Assembly: GCA_030041275.1 (NCBI GenBank)
Contig: JASHOE010000063.1
Location: 1 to 64,000 of the forward strand
DNA: 64,000 bases
From: Streptosporangiaceae bacterium
GTDB taxonomy: Bacteria; Actinomycetota; Actinomycetes; Streptosporangiales; Streptosporangiaceae
Direction: 5' to 3'
The position numbers were made by a program, and so were the translations under genes. This document shows positions 21,259 through 30,490 of the stretch, piece by piece (within the stretch, counting starts at the first letter, position 1; every line of letters begins with the position of its first letter). The notes beneath the pieces are model-generated. The model had not been told where the DNA came from, did not search any database, and was given only the letters and a program-made list of their open reading frames with translations.

Positions 21259-21676
21259 TTATGGCAGTGCTGGCAGTGAGTATTTCACGCCTGCAGCGAA
21301 GCCGAGCAGGATGATCAGGGCGACCGGCGAGCACAGGACTGTTAACACCACGAGAAATCTGGCCAGGTCACGGAGCCTTGGCGAGGCCGGATGCTTCCGG
21401 AGGTGGCGCTGCCGGATACCGGACACGGCATACTGCAGACGAGAAGGACCGCATAGGCGACCAGGAACTGGCGGTCTTTGTGGTCGAGGGAACGCTGGGT
21501 CTGGTGAGCCAGCGGCCTGTCGTAGTAGATGGCGAGCGCGACAACCAGGACTGTGACGAGATTGGCTGCCAGGGTTCCGCGAATGTCATCTCGAAGAGCC
21601 GTTTGTCTTCGGCCGAGTATTGCTCCCAGAACGGCCGCCTTTCGCGGCGGACTTCGGGCTTAGTTGTCTCGCTCAC
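21259..21676 (-). pseudogene. Small membrane protein gene with two apparent single-base deletions
   Basis: Three consecutive frames give VSETTKPEVRRERRPFWEQYSAEDKRLF / RDDIRGTLAANLVTVLVVALAIYYDRPLAHQTQ...DRQFLVAYAVLL / LQYAVSGIRQRHLRKHPASPRLRDLARFLVVLTVLCSPVALIILLGFAAGVKYSLPALP*. Confidence 0.55.
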
Positions 21677-21750
21677 CTCCGGTTGACGCGCGGGCCGCGC
21701 TCGCGGTTGACCGGGCGGTCCTGACAGTGCGGGGGCAGTACGATTCGGCC

Positions 21751-21963
21751 ATGACGGTTGAGCTGAGCCTGCAGGGTTACGCCGGCGTCCGGGAGATCGG
21801 TGACGTTTACCGGCGCGGTGACGACGTGCTCCTGGACCTCACCGAGCTGCAGGACGAGGTATGCAAGCGGATCGTGGACTTCTGCGCCGGCCTGAGCTAC
21901 GACCGCGGTTACGTCGAGCGCGTCCGGAGCCATGTGTTCCTGGTCGCGCACCAGGGCGCATAG
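21751..21963 (+). CDS. Stand-alone SepF-like domain protein (70 aa)
   Basis: GYAGVREIGDVYRRGDDVLLDLTELQDEVCKRIVDFCAGLSYDRGYVERVRSHVFLVAHQGA resembles the SepF core fold. Confidence 0.6.
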   Translation: MTVELSLQGYAGVREIGDVYRRGDDVLLDLTELQDEVCKRIVDFCAGLSYDRGYVERVRSHVFLVAHQGA

Positions 21964-22049
21964 CTAAGTCGCTCTGCTGCAGCTCAGCCGGATGCACTTG
22001 ACCTCGGTCGAGCCGTCCCTGCTGACACACCGCACCGTCGCATCATCAG

Positions 22050-22334
22050 CTATGACGAGGCATGCGATGCACGAAATCGCCGGAGCAGGGCTGCAGCCCG
22101 GACGACGATCTCCCACGCGATCACGACGAGCATGAGGGATACGACGATCCACCCGCCGCATATCAGCGAGATCCCGAGCAGGCAGGTCAGGATGGCGGAG
22201 CGGAACGGCAGGGCGGCCGTGGAGGTGAGCAGGTACGACGCCGGGTAGCGGCCGGTGATCTTAGCGAGCCAGAACCCGACGGAGACTGCGGACACGGCCA
22301 GCACTGCTATGCCTATGACCTGGTGCGCCGTCAT
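22050..22334 (-). CDS. Small membrane protein
   Basis: 94 aa ORF with predicted hydrophobic segments (IGIAVLAVSAVSVGFWLA; ILTCLLGISLICGGWIVVSLMLVVIAW). Confidence 0.5.
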   Translation of the reverse strand: MTAHQVIGIAVLAVSAVSVGFWLAKITGRYPASYLLTSTAALPFRSAILTCLLGISLICGGWIVVSLMLVVIAWEIVVRAAALLRRFRASHASS

Positions 22335-22775
22335 GGGAGTCCTTCCTGCCCGGCCCGCCGTACTGCACGAGCCGGGCTAAATTCTAGCTAGCGTCTATAG
22401 GTGATAGAGGTAGTCGACAGCGGATCTCCTCCCCGCCCGAAATTCGAAATTAGCAGTCAGGGCCCGTTCAGTGGCCGGGAGGCCGTGGGACCGGGCAGGA
22501 GGCTGGCACCCCGTTCCGGATCGAGAGCACAATGCTCAGATGTGGCGGGCAGGCCGGGTGCGTAACCCGGTAGGCGACAACCACGACGTCAGCCACCATC
22601 ACGGCAGCCGCCAGAGCGAACAGCAGCTCTGGCGTTCCGAGGCGGCGCAGCCAGTGTCGGCGGCTCTGCCTTCCTAGCGATTCGCAGGCAGGAGCCGAAA
22701 CCCGGTATCCGAGGTCTTCATGGTCGGCGTACAAGGTCGCCGAGCCGCTCGCGTTTGCTCATGGCCGAAATCGGG

Positions 22776-22979
22776 TCAGCGGCCCGGTACGAGCGCTGGA
22801 CTTACGCTCGGTAGCGGGGGTCGGATGACAGGCAGCAGGTACACATGGCTCGGGACCGGCTGGATATAGCTCGTACCGGACTGCCGGGCGAGGTAGACAA
22901 TTCCAGCCGTCGCCAGGAAACAGCCGCACGCGAGCAAGAGAAGGCTGGGCGTCAGAGCGCGGAGCACCAGGTGGCGCAT
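22776..22979 (-). CDS. Small putative secreted/membrane protein
   Basis: MRHLVLRALTPSLLLLACGCFLATAGIVYLARQ, signal/TM-like N-terminus. Confidence 0.35.
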   Translation of the reverse strand: MRHLVLRALTPSLLLLACGCFLATAGIVYLARQSGTSYIQPVPSHVYLLPVIRPPLPSVSPALVPGR

Positions 22980-23284
22980 GTGCTGACATTAGACCGGAGC
23001 GGCCTTTGCCGGACCCGGAATTCGGAGCTGGCGGTCCGCAAGCTGCCTCGCTTGCGACTGCCCATGCCATGGCGCGCGGAATTCGGAGCGTCAGCGGCGT
23101 CCCGGTAGCCGAGTAGACATCCAGGCCCGGTGATTCTCGACCACCCGGATTTCAGCCCTGCGTGCCTGGGCCTGCTGCGCTGCCATCGGCTGCGACACAT
23201 TAAACGCGCTTGGGCTGATGCCTGCGACCGGGCTGGCCGGCCCGGCGACCTGAAGCCGGACTTTGTGGGCGCCGTGCGTTGCCC

Positions 23285-25561
23285 TCAGTTCTGGCTGACG
23301 ATGAACGCCTCGTTGCCCCCGGCTGTTGTGTCGTCGTACTCGCCGCCAGCCGCGCAGCTGCCGGTCGGCGGGCATGACACCGAGTCCACTACATCAGCGG
23401 GCGTCGACAGGCCTGGCACCTGGATCGCCGCGCCCCAGGTGCCGTTTACCTCGGTGACCAGAAACGCTTGAAGGCCATTGTTGCTGAGCGAGGCATACCC
23501 GCCTGCCGCACAGTTGCCCGCCGACGGGCACGACACATCTGCAACCTCATCGCCCCCAGCGTTAGTAGGAGTACCCGAAATCTCGATCGCGTTCTCCCAA
23601 GTGCCATTCACTTCATCGGCCACGAACGGCTGACGGGCACTAGAGCTGGTGGCGATCTCGCCCCCCACGGCGCAGTTGCCCGCGGACGCGCACGACACTG
23701 ACGTTACTGAGCCAATGCCTCCGCTGTTAAGGGCGGCGGTGCCGGGCACCTCGATCGCGTCACCCCAGATGCCACCCACCTCGGCGGCCACGAACGCCTG
23801 GCCGTGGCCAGAGCTGTCGGTATAGCCCCCGCCGATGGTGCAGTTGCCCGCCGATGCGCACGACACTGAGGCAACACCGGAGCCGCCGGTGTTGAGGCCG
23901 GCGATGCCGGGCACCTCGATCGCGTCACCCCACATGCCACCCGCCTCGACGGCCACGAACGCCTGCAGGTTGCCAGTGCTGTCGGCAAAGTTGCCGCCGG
24001 CCGCGCAGTTGCCTGCCGACGGACACGACACGGTGGCAACCTGGGCGTCCCCGTCGGCATTCAGGGTGGAGGTGCCGGGCACCTCGATCGCGTCACCCCA
24101 CATGCCACCCGCCTCATCGGCCACGAACGCTTGCCGGTCATTGGAACCATCGGTGTAGGAGCCGACTGCTGTGCAGTTGCCCGCCGACGCACATGACACC
24201 GACTCGACCTGGGCACCATTGCCGACGTTGAGCCCGGCCGTACCGGGGACCTCGATAGCGTCCCCCCACATGCCGCCCACCTCATCGGCCACGAATGCCT
24301 GCTGACTGCCGTTGATGCTGGAGGAGCTGACTGTGTACTCGCCGCCGGCGACGCAATTGCCCGCTGACGCACACGACACCGAGGAGACGAAGGCGTAGTC
24401 GCCGGTATTGAGGGCGGCCGTGCCGGGCACCTCGATCGCGTCGCCCCAGGTCCCGTTCACCTCATCGGCCACGAATGCCTGAGCAGATATCCCGGAGCTG
24501 TCCGCGTACTGGCCGCCGACGGTGCAGTTGCCCGCCGATGGGCACGATATCGAGCTGACGTCGGCGACACCGTTGGTGTTCAGAGCAGCGCTGCCGGGGA
24601 CCTCTATCGCGTCTCCCCACGAAGGGCCGCTCGCCGTGCTGTTGAGGGCCACCGCGCCGACGCCGTCGACGACGCTGCCGCCCAGACTGGCCCAGCCGGC
24701 GGTCGTAGTGCGCTCATAGACAGCGTGATTGGTGCCCTCGGCCAAGAACTCGACCTGCTGGCTGGACCCGCCGGTGGCCGCGATACCAGGACCACCGATC
24801 ATCGAGCCGCCGAGCGAGGCGGCGGCGCTCCACCCGGTGCCGCTGCTGGTGGCATACCACAGCGCGTGGTCGGTGCCCTGACAGCCGAACACCGTCTCCC
24901 CGGTGGCGGCCTGCACCGCGGCGGCCGGGGAGCCGATGCACGCCCACGGCTGCTCAGCAAACCCGGCACTGATCGTGCGGGTGTAGATGCGGCCGCCGGC
25001 GCCCGGGGCGAAGAACGTCGTGGTCCCGCCGACCTGCGCCACCGCCGGCCCGGCGGACAGCGTCCCGCCCAGGTAGGCCCAGCCGGTGGTGAACGCCGGC
25101 AGCCCGGACGCCGGCACCGTCGCGGTGTCGTAGTACAGCGCCCTGCTGGTGCCCTCGCACGCCACCGTCAGCGTCAGGGTGGTCGAGCCGGTGATCATCG
25201 CGGCGGGGCTGCCCAGGCACGTGGCGACCGGCGTGATCTCCTGCCAGCCGCTGGTGAGGGACCGGATGTACAGGTGCTGGTCCGTGCCGGTCGCCACGAA
25301 CAACGGCGACACCGCGGTGGTGCCGTTGGCGTTGGGCGCCGCGGCCACCGCCGGCGGGCCGGTGATGTCCCCGCCCTCCGCATGCCACCCCGCGCTCAGC
25401 TGCGGCGACTGCACATACATCTGCCCGTTGGTGCCCTCGGCGGCGATAGCTATTGCCGGCGCGGGCGACGAGCTGGCCTGAGCGGCCGCTATCGTCACGG
25501 GCGCTAAGGCAACACCGGCCAGCGCGACAGATCCTGCACACGCGATCCCGAACCGCTTCAC
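23285..25561 (-). CDS. Secreted repeat protein: N-terminal lectin/propeller-like region plus eight ~55-aa WGDAIEVPG...SCxSxGNC repeats
   Basis: Signal peptide VKRFGIACAGSVALAGVALAPVTIAAAQA; eight tandem repeat units readable in the C-terminal half. Confidence 0.75.
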   Translation of the reverse strand: MKRFGIACAGSVALAGVALAPVTIAAAQASSSPAPAIAIAAEGTNGQMYVQSPQLSAGWHAEGGDITGPPAVAAAPNANGTTAVSPLFVATGTDQHLYIRSLTSGWQEITPVATCLGSPAAMITGSTTLTLTVACEGTSRALYYDTATVPASGLPAFTTGWAYLGGTLSAGPAVAQVGGTTTFFAPGAGGRIYTRTISAGFAEQPWACIGSPAAAVQAATGETVFGCQGTDHALWYATSSGTGWSAAASLGGSMIGGPGIAATGGSSQQVEFLAEGTNHAVYERTTTAGWASLGGSVVDGVGAVALNSTASGPSWGDAIEVPGSAALNTNGVADVSSISCPSAGNCTVGGQYADSSGISAQAFVADEVNGTWGDAIEVPGTAALNTGDYAFVSSVSCASAGNCVAGGEYTVSSSSINGSQQAFVADEVGGMWGDAIEVPGTAGLNVGNGAQVESVSCASAGNCTAVGSYTDGSNDRQAFVADEAGGMWGDAIEVPGTSTLNADGDAQVATVSCPSAGNCAAGGNFADSTGNLQAFVAVEAGGMWGDAIEVPGIAGLNTGGSGVASVSCASAGNCTIGGGYTDSSGHGQAFVAAEVGGIWGDAIEVPGTAALNSGGIGSVTSVSCASAGNCAVGGEIATSSSARQPFVADEVNGTWENAIEISGTPTNAGGDEVADVSCPSAGNCAAGGYASLSNNGLQAFLVTEVNGTWGAAIQVPGLSTPADVVDSVSCPPTGSCAAGGEYDDTTAGGNEAFIVSQN
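23288..24625 (-). repeat. Eight in-frame tandem repeats (~150-180 bp each)
   Basis: Recurrent TGGGGNGACGCGATCGAGGTGCCCGGC...GCGGGCAACTGC blocks. Confidence 0.85.
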
Positions 25562-25673
25562 CCGCTGCCTCCCGTGAGAATCGCGGCGCTCAGCGAGCCC
25601 CGCGCTCGCGGACTGGCGCCTCTGTTCCCCGGCGTGATGCACAGACCAAAAAAGGCTCCCACAGGTTTTCACA

Positions 25674-25689
25674 GCTATCAAGAGATAGC
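25674..25689. promoter_or_regulatory. Inverted repeat GCTATC-AAGA-GATAGC
   Basis: Perfect 6-bp arms in an AT-rich stretch upstream of the secreted repeat protein. Confidence 0.35.
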
Positions 25690-25830
25690 AGGCATGACCG
25701 ATATGTCAGGAACTAGTTTGACCAGCGGCCGGGTCGCGCGCCGTCAGGCGGTACCTGGCCGCCGCAGGGGCCGGACTCTGCGCTCGAGGCTCGGTTCCCG
25801 CTCACGGCCGGGGCGTGCCACGATTCCTGG

Positions 25831-27219
25831 GTGGTTGTTCGGCACTGTGATCTGGTTATCCGCGGCGGCGTCGTGGTGACGCCCGGCCACCAGGAGATCG
25901 CCGACGTCGGGGTCAGCGCTGGTCAGATCGTCCAGTTCGGTGGTCCGATGACGGGCGACGAAGAGTTTGACGCTGGTGGCCTGCTCGTGCTCCCTGGCGG
26001 CATCGATGCTCACGTCCACTTGGTCTGCGCCGCACTCGCTGAGGCCACCAAAGAGCGCGGATCTATCTGGGTGGATGACTTCTGGAGCGGGTCCCTCGCC
26101 GCCTTTGCTGGCGGCATCACGACCGTGGGCAACATGACGTTCCCGCTGCCTGGCGAGTCAATGGCGGCGGCGGTCGCGCGGGACATGGCCGGAGCAGCGG
26201 CCGAGGCCGCCGTTGACTGGTTCTTGCACCCGGTGCTGACCGAATTGACCGAGCGCACAGAAACAGAGATCGCTGCGCTGAACGCGGACGGACACGCCAG
26301 CATCAAAGTGTTCCTGTCCGATCCCCGCCTTATGGCGGCGACCCCCGGCCTAGCGGAAGCGGTGACGGCGGCGGGCCGTGCTGGGTCACTGACGCTGATG
26401 CACTGCGAAGACGCCGGGATCCTCGAGCGAACCGGCCAGGAGCTCATCGAATCAGGACGCGGCGCGATTCGGCATTTTCCTGACTCCCGGCCGGTTGGCG
26501 CGGAGGTCGCGGCCATCGACCTGGTGGTTGGCTTGGTCCGGCAGACGGACGCTCCTGTCTACATCGTCCACTTGTCCTCAGCAGCCGCGCTCGATCTATG
26601 CCGCGTGGCGCGCGCAGAAGGGCTCCCGGTGTATGTAGAAACGAGGCCGTTGTACTTGCACCTCACCAAGGAGCGGTTCGCTGAGCCGGACGGCGCAAAG
26701 TACGTGGGCGCGCCGCCGCTGCGAAGCCAGGCAGACCGCGACGCGCTGTGGCGCGGCCTAGCGGCCGGCGATATCGACACGGTCTGCAGCGATCACGCAC
26801 CCTGGTCACTGGCCGCCAAGCTCGATCCAACCCTGAACGTGGTGACCGCCAGGCAAGGCGTCGCCGACCTGGAAACGCTCGGGCCGATGCTGTTCAGTGA
26901 GGGAGTGGCGGCTGGCCGGATCACACTCGACAAGTTCGTGGAACTCACGTCGGGAAATGCGGCCCGGCTATTCGGCCTCTACCCCCGCAAGGGCGCGATG
27001 ACTGTCGGCGCCGACGCTGATCTTGTGCTGTGGGATCCGCAGCAGCGCAAGACCATCGACGGCGCCACGATGCGGTCCCGGTCGGGCTACTCGGTCTATG
27101 ACGGGTGGACAGTGCAGGGCTGGCCACGCTCAGTGATTCGACGCGGTCAGGCCGTGCTGCGCGACGGCACCGATACCGCTCGCCGCGGCGACGGCGCGTG
27201 GATACGCCGGCCAGCCTGA
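25831..27219 (+). CDS. Dihydropyrimidinase/hydantoinase-like cyclic amidohydrolase
   Basis: GGIDAHVHL... VYIVHLSS... CSDHAPW... DADLVLWDP. Confidence 0.87.
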   Translation: MVVRHCDLVIRGGVVVTPGHQEIADVGVSAGQIVQFGGPMTGDEEFDAGGLLVLPGGIDAHVHLVCAALAEATKERGSIWVDDFWSGSLAAFAGGITTVGNMTFPLPGESMAAAVARDMAGAAAEAAVDWFLHPVLTELTERTETEIAALNADGHASIKVFLSDPRLMAATPGLAEAVTAAGRAGSLTLMHCEDAGILERTGQELIESGRGAIRHFPDSRPVGAEVAAIDLVVGLVRQTDAPVYIVHLSSAAALDLCRVARAEGLPVYVETRPLYLHLTKERFAEPDGAKYVGAPPLRSQADRDALWRGLAAGDIDTVCSDHAPWSLAAKLDPTLNVVTARQGVADLETLGPMLFSEGVAAGRITLDKFVELTSGNAARLFGLYPRKGAMTVGADADLVLWDPQQRKTIDGATMRSRSGYSVYDGWTVQGWPRSVIRRGQAVLRDGTDTARRGDGAWIRRPA

Positions 27220-27227
27220 GAGCAGTT

Positions 27228-27728
27228 CTACTCGACTCCGTGCTCCCTCAGCATCCGCTCGAACGCCTCGGCATTGCCGAGCGCATCGTGGACGGGATTG
27301 TGGTCGTGCGCGGTAAGACGCCAGCGCTTCCACTCTTGCGTATTCGGCCACTTCCTGGTCAGTCCCGCGTAGAAATCGGCGATGCGCCGCGCCGAGTGAC
27401 CGAACGGGTTCTCTATCTCTGCGACCGCGAACATCGCCGCGATCCACTGCCAGTCGAAGGCGGGGTTGTCGCTGACGAACACCGGGCGTCCCTGGACGAT
27501 GTCCGAAAGCCAGGAGCTGAAGACCGGTGCAACGTCAGCCTCCGTCGCAACCCGCTGGCCCACCACGGGCACAGCTGGGTTGTCGGGATCCGGGCTGCCG
27601 AGGAACAGCACCCCGTGGAAGCTCTGTCGCGTTTCGTAGTGGACCGCGCCGAACTCTGTCATGACGCCACGCACGGGACTCGGTCCGCGTGCCTCGCAGT
27701 CAATGAAGATGAGCCTGCTGGTATCCAC
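27228..27728 (-). CDS. DEDD-type 3'-5' exonuclease
   Basis: LIFIDCEARGPSPVRGVMTEFGAVHY... VFVSDNPAFDWQW... HNPVHDALGNAEAFERML. Confidence 0.7.
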   Translation of the reverse strand: MDTSRLIFIDCEARGPSPVRGVMTEFGAVHYETRQSFHGVLFLGSPDPDNPAVPVVGQRVATEADVAPVFSSWLSDIVQGRPVFVSDNPAFDWQWIAAMFAVAEIENPFGHSARRIADFYAGLTRKWPNTQEWKRWRLTAHDHNPVHDALGNAEAFERMLREHGVE

Positions 27729-27769
27729 GGGCCCTACTGGGATGCCGGCCGGCTGTCCGGGGACACGAC

Positions 27770-28606
27770 CTAATGACCGAGTCGGTGCCGCTCGGCCGGT
27801 CCCTGCGGCGGAACGTCAAGGGTGGCTGCCACCGCGGCGGCGGGTCCGGCCGTCCCGTTGGTGGAGGTACCGTTCTCGTGCCCCACGGCCGGGACTCCGG
27901 GCGAGTAGAGCTTCTCAAGCAGTGCCGGCAGCTGGGCGATGCTCCGCAGGACATGGTTCGCTCCGGCTGCCCGCAGGCGAGCAGCCGAGTGAGCCCCGGT
28001 CAGCAGGCCAACCACCGCGCCCGCCCCCGACCTGCGACCACACTCTATGCCGGCGCCGGTGCCGTGCACCAGCGCCACGTCTTGTACCCCGGCTACGCCG
28101 GCCCGCAGCATCGCCGTCAGCGCCAGGTCCGGCGCCGGGAACCCGCGCGGCGCGTCCTCCCGGCTGAGCGCCAGGTCAACGTGGCCACGCAGATCGGCGG
28201 CGTCCACGGCCTGGCTGAGCACCCGGCGCGGGAGACTGGTGACGACGCAAACCCGGCGTCCTGCAGCCCGGATTTCGTCCAGGGCTTCGACTGCGCCGGG
28301 CAGCCGAGTGATCACGGTCCGGCTCAGTGCGTCCGGCAGCGCTCGGTCAAACGCGAGGGCAGCTGCCTGCGCGCGCGGCTCGTTGTCGGGGAACAGCACG
28401 CTCAGCACATCCCCGGGCGCGCGACCGCGCGCCTGGTGCACCTGCGCCATCCGCCGGGCGAACGCGCTGGTCCCAGCCACCACGCCCTGGGTGGCGATGG
28501 CCTCGGCGAACGATCGCTCAATCAGGCCGTCGTCGGCCACCAGCGTGCCGAACAGACCACAGCACACCAGGCTGATGCCCACCGAGTCAGTCGCATTCTC
28601 CATCAA
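27770..28606 (-). CDS. HAD-fold (phosphonatase-like) protein with degenerate catalytic motifs
   Basis: LVCCGLFGTLVADDGLIERSF... VCVVTSLPR... GFPAPDLALTAM... VALVHGTGAGIECGRRSGA. Confidence 0.7.
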   Translation of the reverse strand: MMENATDSVGISLVCCGLFGTLVADDGLIERSFAEAIATQGVVAGTSAFARRMAQVHQARGRAPGDVLSVLFPDNEPRAQAAALAFDRALPDALSRTVITRLPGAVEALDEIRAAGRRVCVVTSLPRRVLSQAVDAADLRGHVDLALSREDAPRGFPAPDLALTAMLRAGVAGVQDVALVHGTGAGIECGRRSGAGAVVGLLTGAHSAARLRAAGANHVLRSIAQLPALLEKLYSPGVPAVGHENGTSTNGTAGPAAAVAATLDVPPQGPAERHRLGH

Positions 28607-28621
28607 CGAGCCAGCGGCAGC

Positions 28622-28741
28622 CTAGTCGTCGGCCGTTGTTGCCTCGGTCCACAGGTTCAGCTCGGCTCGGTCGGCCTGAACCTTGCGCCAGACAGCAAAC
28701 GCGCTGAGTCCAAGCACGACAACCACGAGCAGCTTCTTCAC
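28622..28741 (-). CDS. DLW-39 family protein (39 aa)
   Basis: VKKLLVVVVLGLSAFAVWRKVQADRAELNLWTEATTADD; absent from supplied ORF track because of size; an in-frame GTG at 28744 is an alternative start. Confidence 0.85.
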   Translation of the reverse strand: MKKLLVVVVLGLSAFAVWRKVQADRAELNLWTEATTADD

Positions 28742-28837
28742 CACGGTGCGTGAATCCTTCCGGCTCCAGCTTCCGGAAGAGGCCTCGCCTGGCCGGCCGG
28801 AGCCCCTTCAGACCCCTGCACTCTAGCAAGCCAGCCG

Positions 28838-30445
28838 TCAGCGTGACCTGCGCACGCGACCTTCGTCCCAGATGGGCGCGGACGATTCGTACACGTCGCC
28901 ATCCGCGCCAAAGACCAGGAACCGGTCAAATGACTTAGCGAACCACCGATCGTGGGTGACGGCCAGCACAGTGCCTGCGTAGGACTCGAGGCCCTCTTGC
29001 AGAGCCTCGGCGCTGGCCAGATCCAGATTGTCGGTCGGCTCATCGAGCAGCAGCAGCGTCGACCCGCCCAGCTCCAGGAGCAGGATTTGCAGCCGGGCCT
29101 GCTGACCGCCGGAGAGCGTCTCGAACGGCTGCCGCGCGCAGACGGTCAGCTCGTACCGGGCCAGCGCCGACATCGCCTCGTTGATCAGCAGCGCGTGCTC
29201 GGACATCAGGATTTCCACCGGGGTGCGACCCGCCAGGTCCGGCCGTACGTGAGTCTGAGCGAACAAACCCGCCGATACCCGTGCGCCCAGCCGCGCGTTC
29301 CCGCGGTGGGCAATCTGGTCGCCCGCCAGCAGTCGCAGGAAGTGCGACTTGCCCGACCCGTTGGAGCCCAGGATCGCCACCCGCTCGCCGTACCAGACCT
29401 CAAGATCAAACGGCTGCATCAGACCCGTCAGCTCGAGCCGTTCGCACATAACCGCCCGCTTGCCGGTACGGCTGCCGCGCAACCGCATCCGCACGTTCTG
29501 CTCGCGCGGTGCAAGCTCCGGCGGTCCGGCCTCCTCAAACCTTCGCAGCCTCGTGACCGCGGCCTGGTACCGAGACGCCATGTCCGCGTTGTAGGACGCC
29601 TTCTGCTTATACATGAGCATCAGCTGCCGCAGCTTCTCATGCTCCTCATCCCAGCGTCGCCGCAGCTCGTCGAGTCGCTCGGTGCGCTCCTTCCTGGCCT
29701 GCGCATACGTCGCGAACCCGCCGCCGTGGACCCACACATGCCCGTCCTCCACGGTGATAATCCGCTCGGCACAGGTGGCCAGCAGCTCCCGGTCATGACT
29801 GACGAGCAGGACCGTCTTGCTGGTAGCCCCAAGTTGCTGCTCCAGCCAGATCTTGCCCGGCACGTCGAGGTAGTTGTCCGGCTCGTCCAGCAGAAGCACC
29901 TCGTCGTTGCCGCGCAGTAGCGACTCCAGCACCAGCCGTTTCTGCTCACCGCCGGACAGCGTCCCGACCTCGCGCCACCGGCACTGCTCGTAGCTCACCC
30001 CGAGCGCGGCGACGCAGCAGGCGTCGAAATGCACTTCAGCCGTGTACCCGCCCGCGTCGCCCCAGTCGGCGAGCACGGTCGCGTACCGCAGCTGGGTCGG
30101 CTCGTCGTCGCGCTCCATCATCGCCAGCTCGGCGGCATCCAGCCGCTCGGCCGCCGCACGCACCCGCGGCGGCGCTACGGAGAGCAAGAGGTCTCTCACG
30201 GTGCGGTCATCCCTGATTCCACCCACGAACTGCCGCATGACGCCCAGCCCGCCCGACGAGCTCACCGTTCCTGACTGCGCCTTCATATCTGCGGTAACGA
30301 GGCCGATGAGCGTGCTCTTGCCCGCACCGTTCGGGCCGATGAGGGCCGCCACGACCCCGTCGCCGACCCGGAACGAGACGTCGTCCAGCAGGATCCGCCC
30401 GTCGGGCAGCACGTGGCTGACGTGCGCGGCCTCTACGTGGCCCAT
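28838..30445 (-). CDS. ABC-F family ATP-binding protein
   Basis: Two Walker A (GPNGAGKST, GSNGSGKSH) and two LSGG signatures; no TM domain. Confidence 0.9.
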   Translation of the reverse strand: MGHVEAAHVSHVLPDGRILLDDVSFRVGDGVVAALIGPNGAGKSTLIGLVTADMKAQSGTVSSSGGLGVMRQFVGGIRDDRTVRDLLLSVAPPRVRAAAERLDAAELAMMERDDEPTQLRYATVLADWGDAGGYTAEVHFDACCVAALGVSYEQCRWREVGTLSGGEQKRLVLESLLRGNDEVLLLDEPDNYLDVPGKIWLEQQLGATSKTVLLVSHDRELLATCAERIITVEDGHVWVHGGGFATYAQARKERTERLDELRRRWDEEHEKLRQLMLMYKQKASYNADMASRYQAAVTRLRRFEEAGPPELAPREQNVRMRLRGSRTGKRAVMCERLELTGLMQPFDLEVWYGERVAILGSNGSGKSHFLRLLAGDQIAHRGNARLGARVSAGLFAQTHVRPDLAGRTPVEILMSEHALLINEAMSALARYELTVCARQPFETLSGGQQARLQILLLELGGSTLLLLDEPTDNLDLASAEALQEGLESYAGTVLAVTHDRWFAKSFDRFLVFGADGDVYESSAPIWDEGRVRRSR

Positions 30446-30490
30446 CGAAATTCTCCCGATTCGCCGTCGGTGTTCCGTCTACCGGCAGGC

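Noticed and set aside
22468-22734. 88-aa minus-strand ORF with one hydrophobic segment
   Set aside because: Possible small membrane protein but no RBS or family support strong enough to call
23288-24625. Regular repeats considered as a CRISPR array
   Set aside because: Repeats are ~150-180 bp, in frame and diverged like protein repeats; no short identical repeats with unique spacers and no cas genes
18981-25700. Possible prophage or integrative element between IS110 and the amidohydrolase gene
   Set aside because: Only an IS110 transposase and small ORFs; no integrase, phage structural genes or att-like tRNA duplication visible
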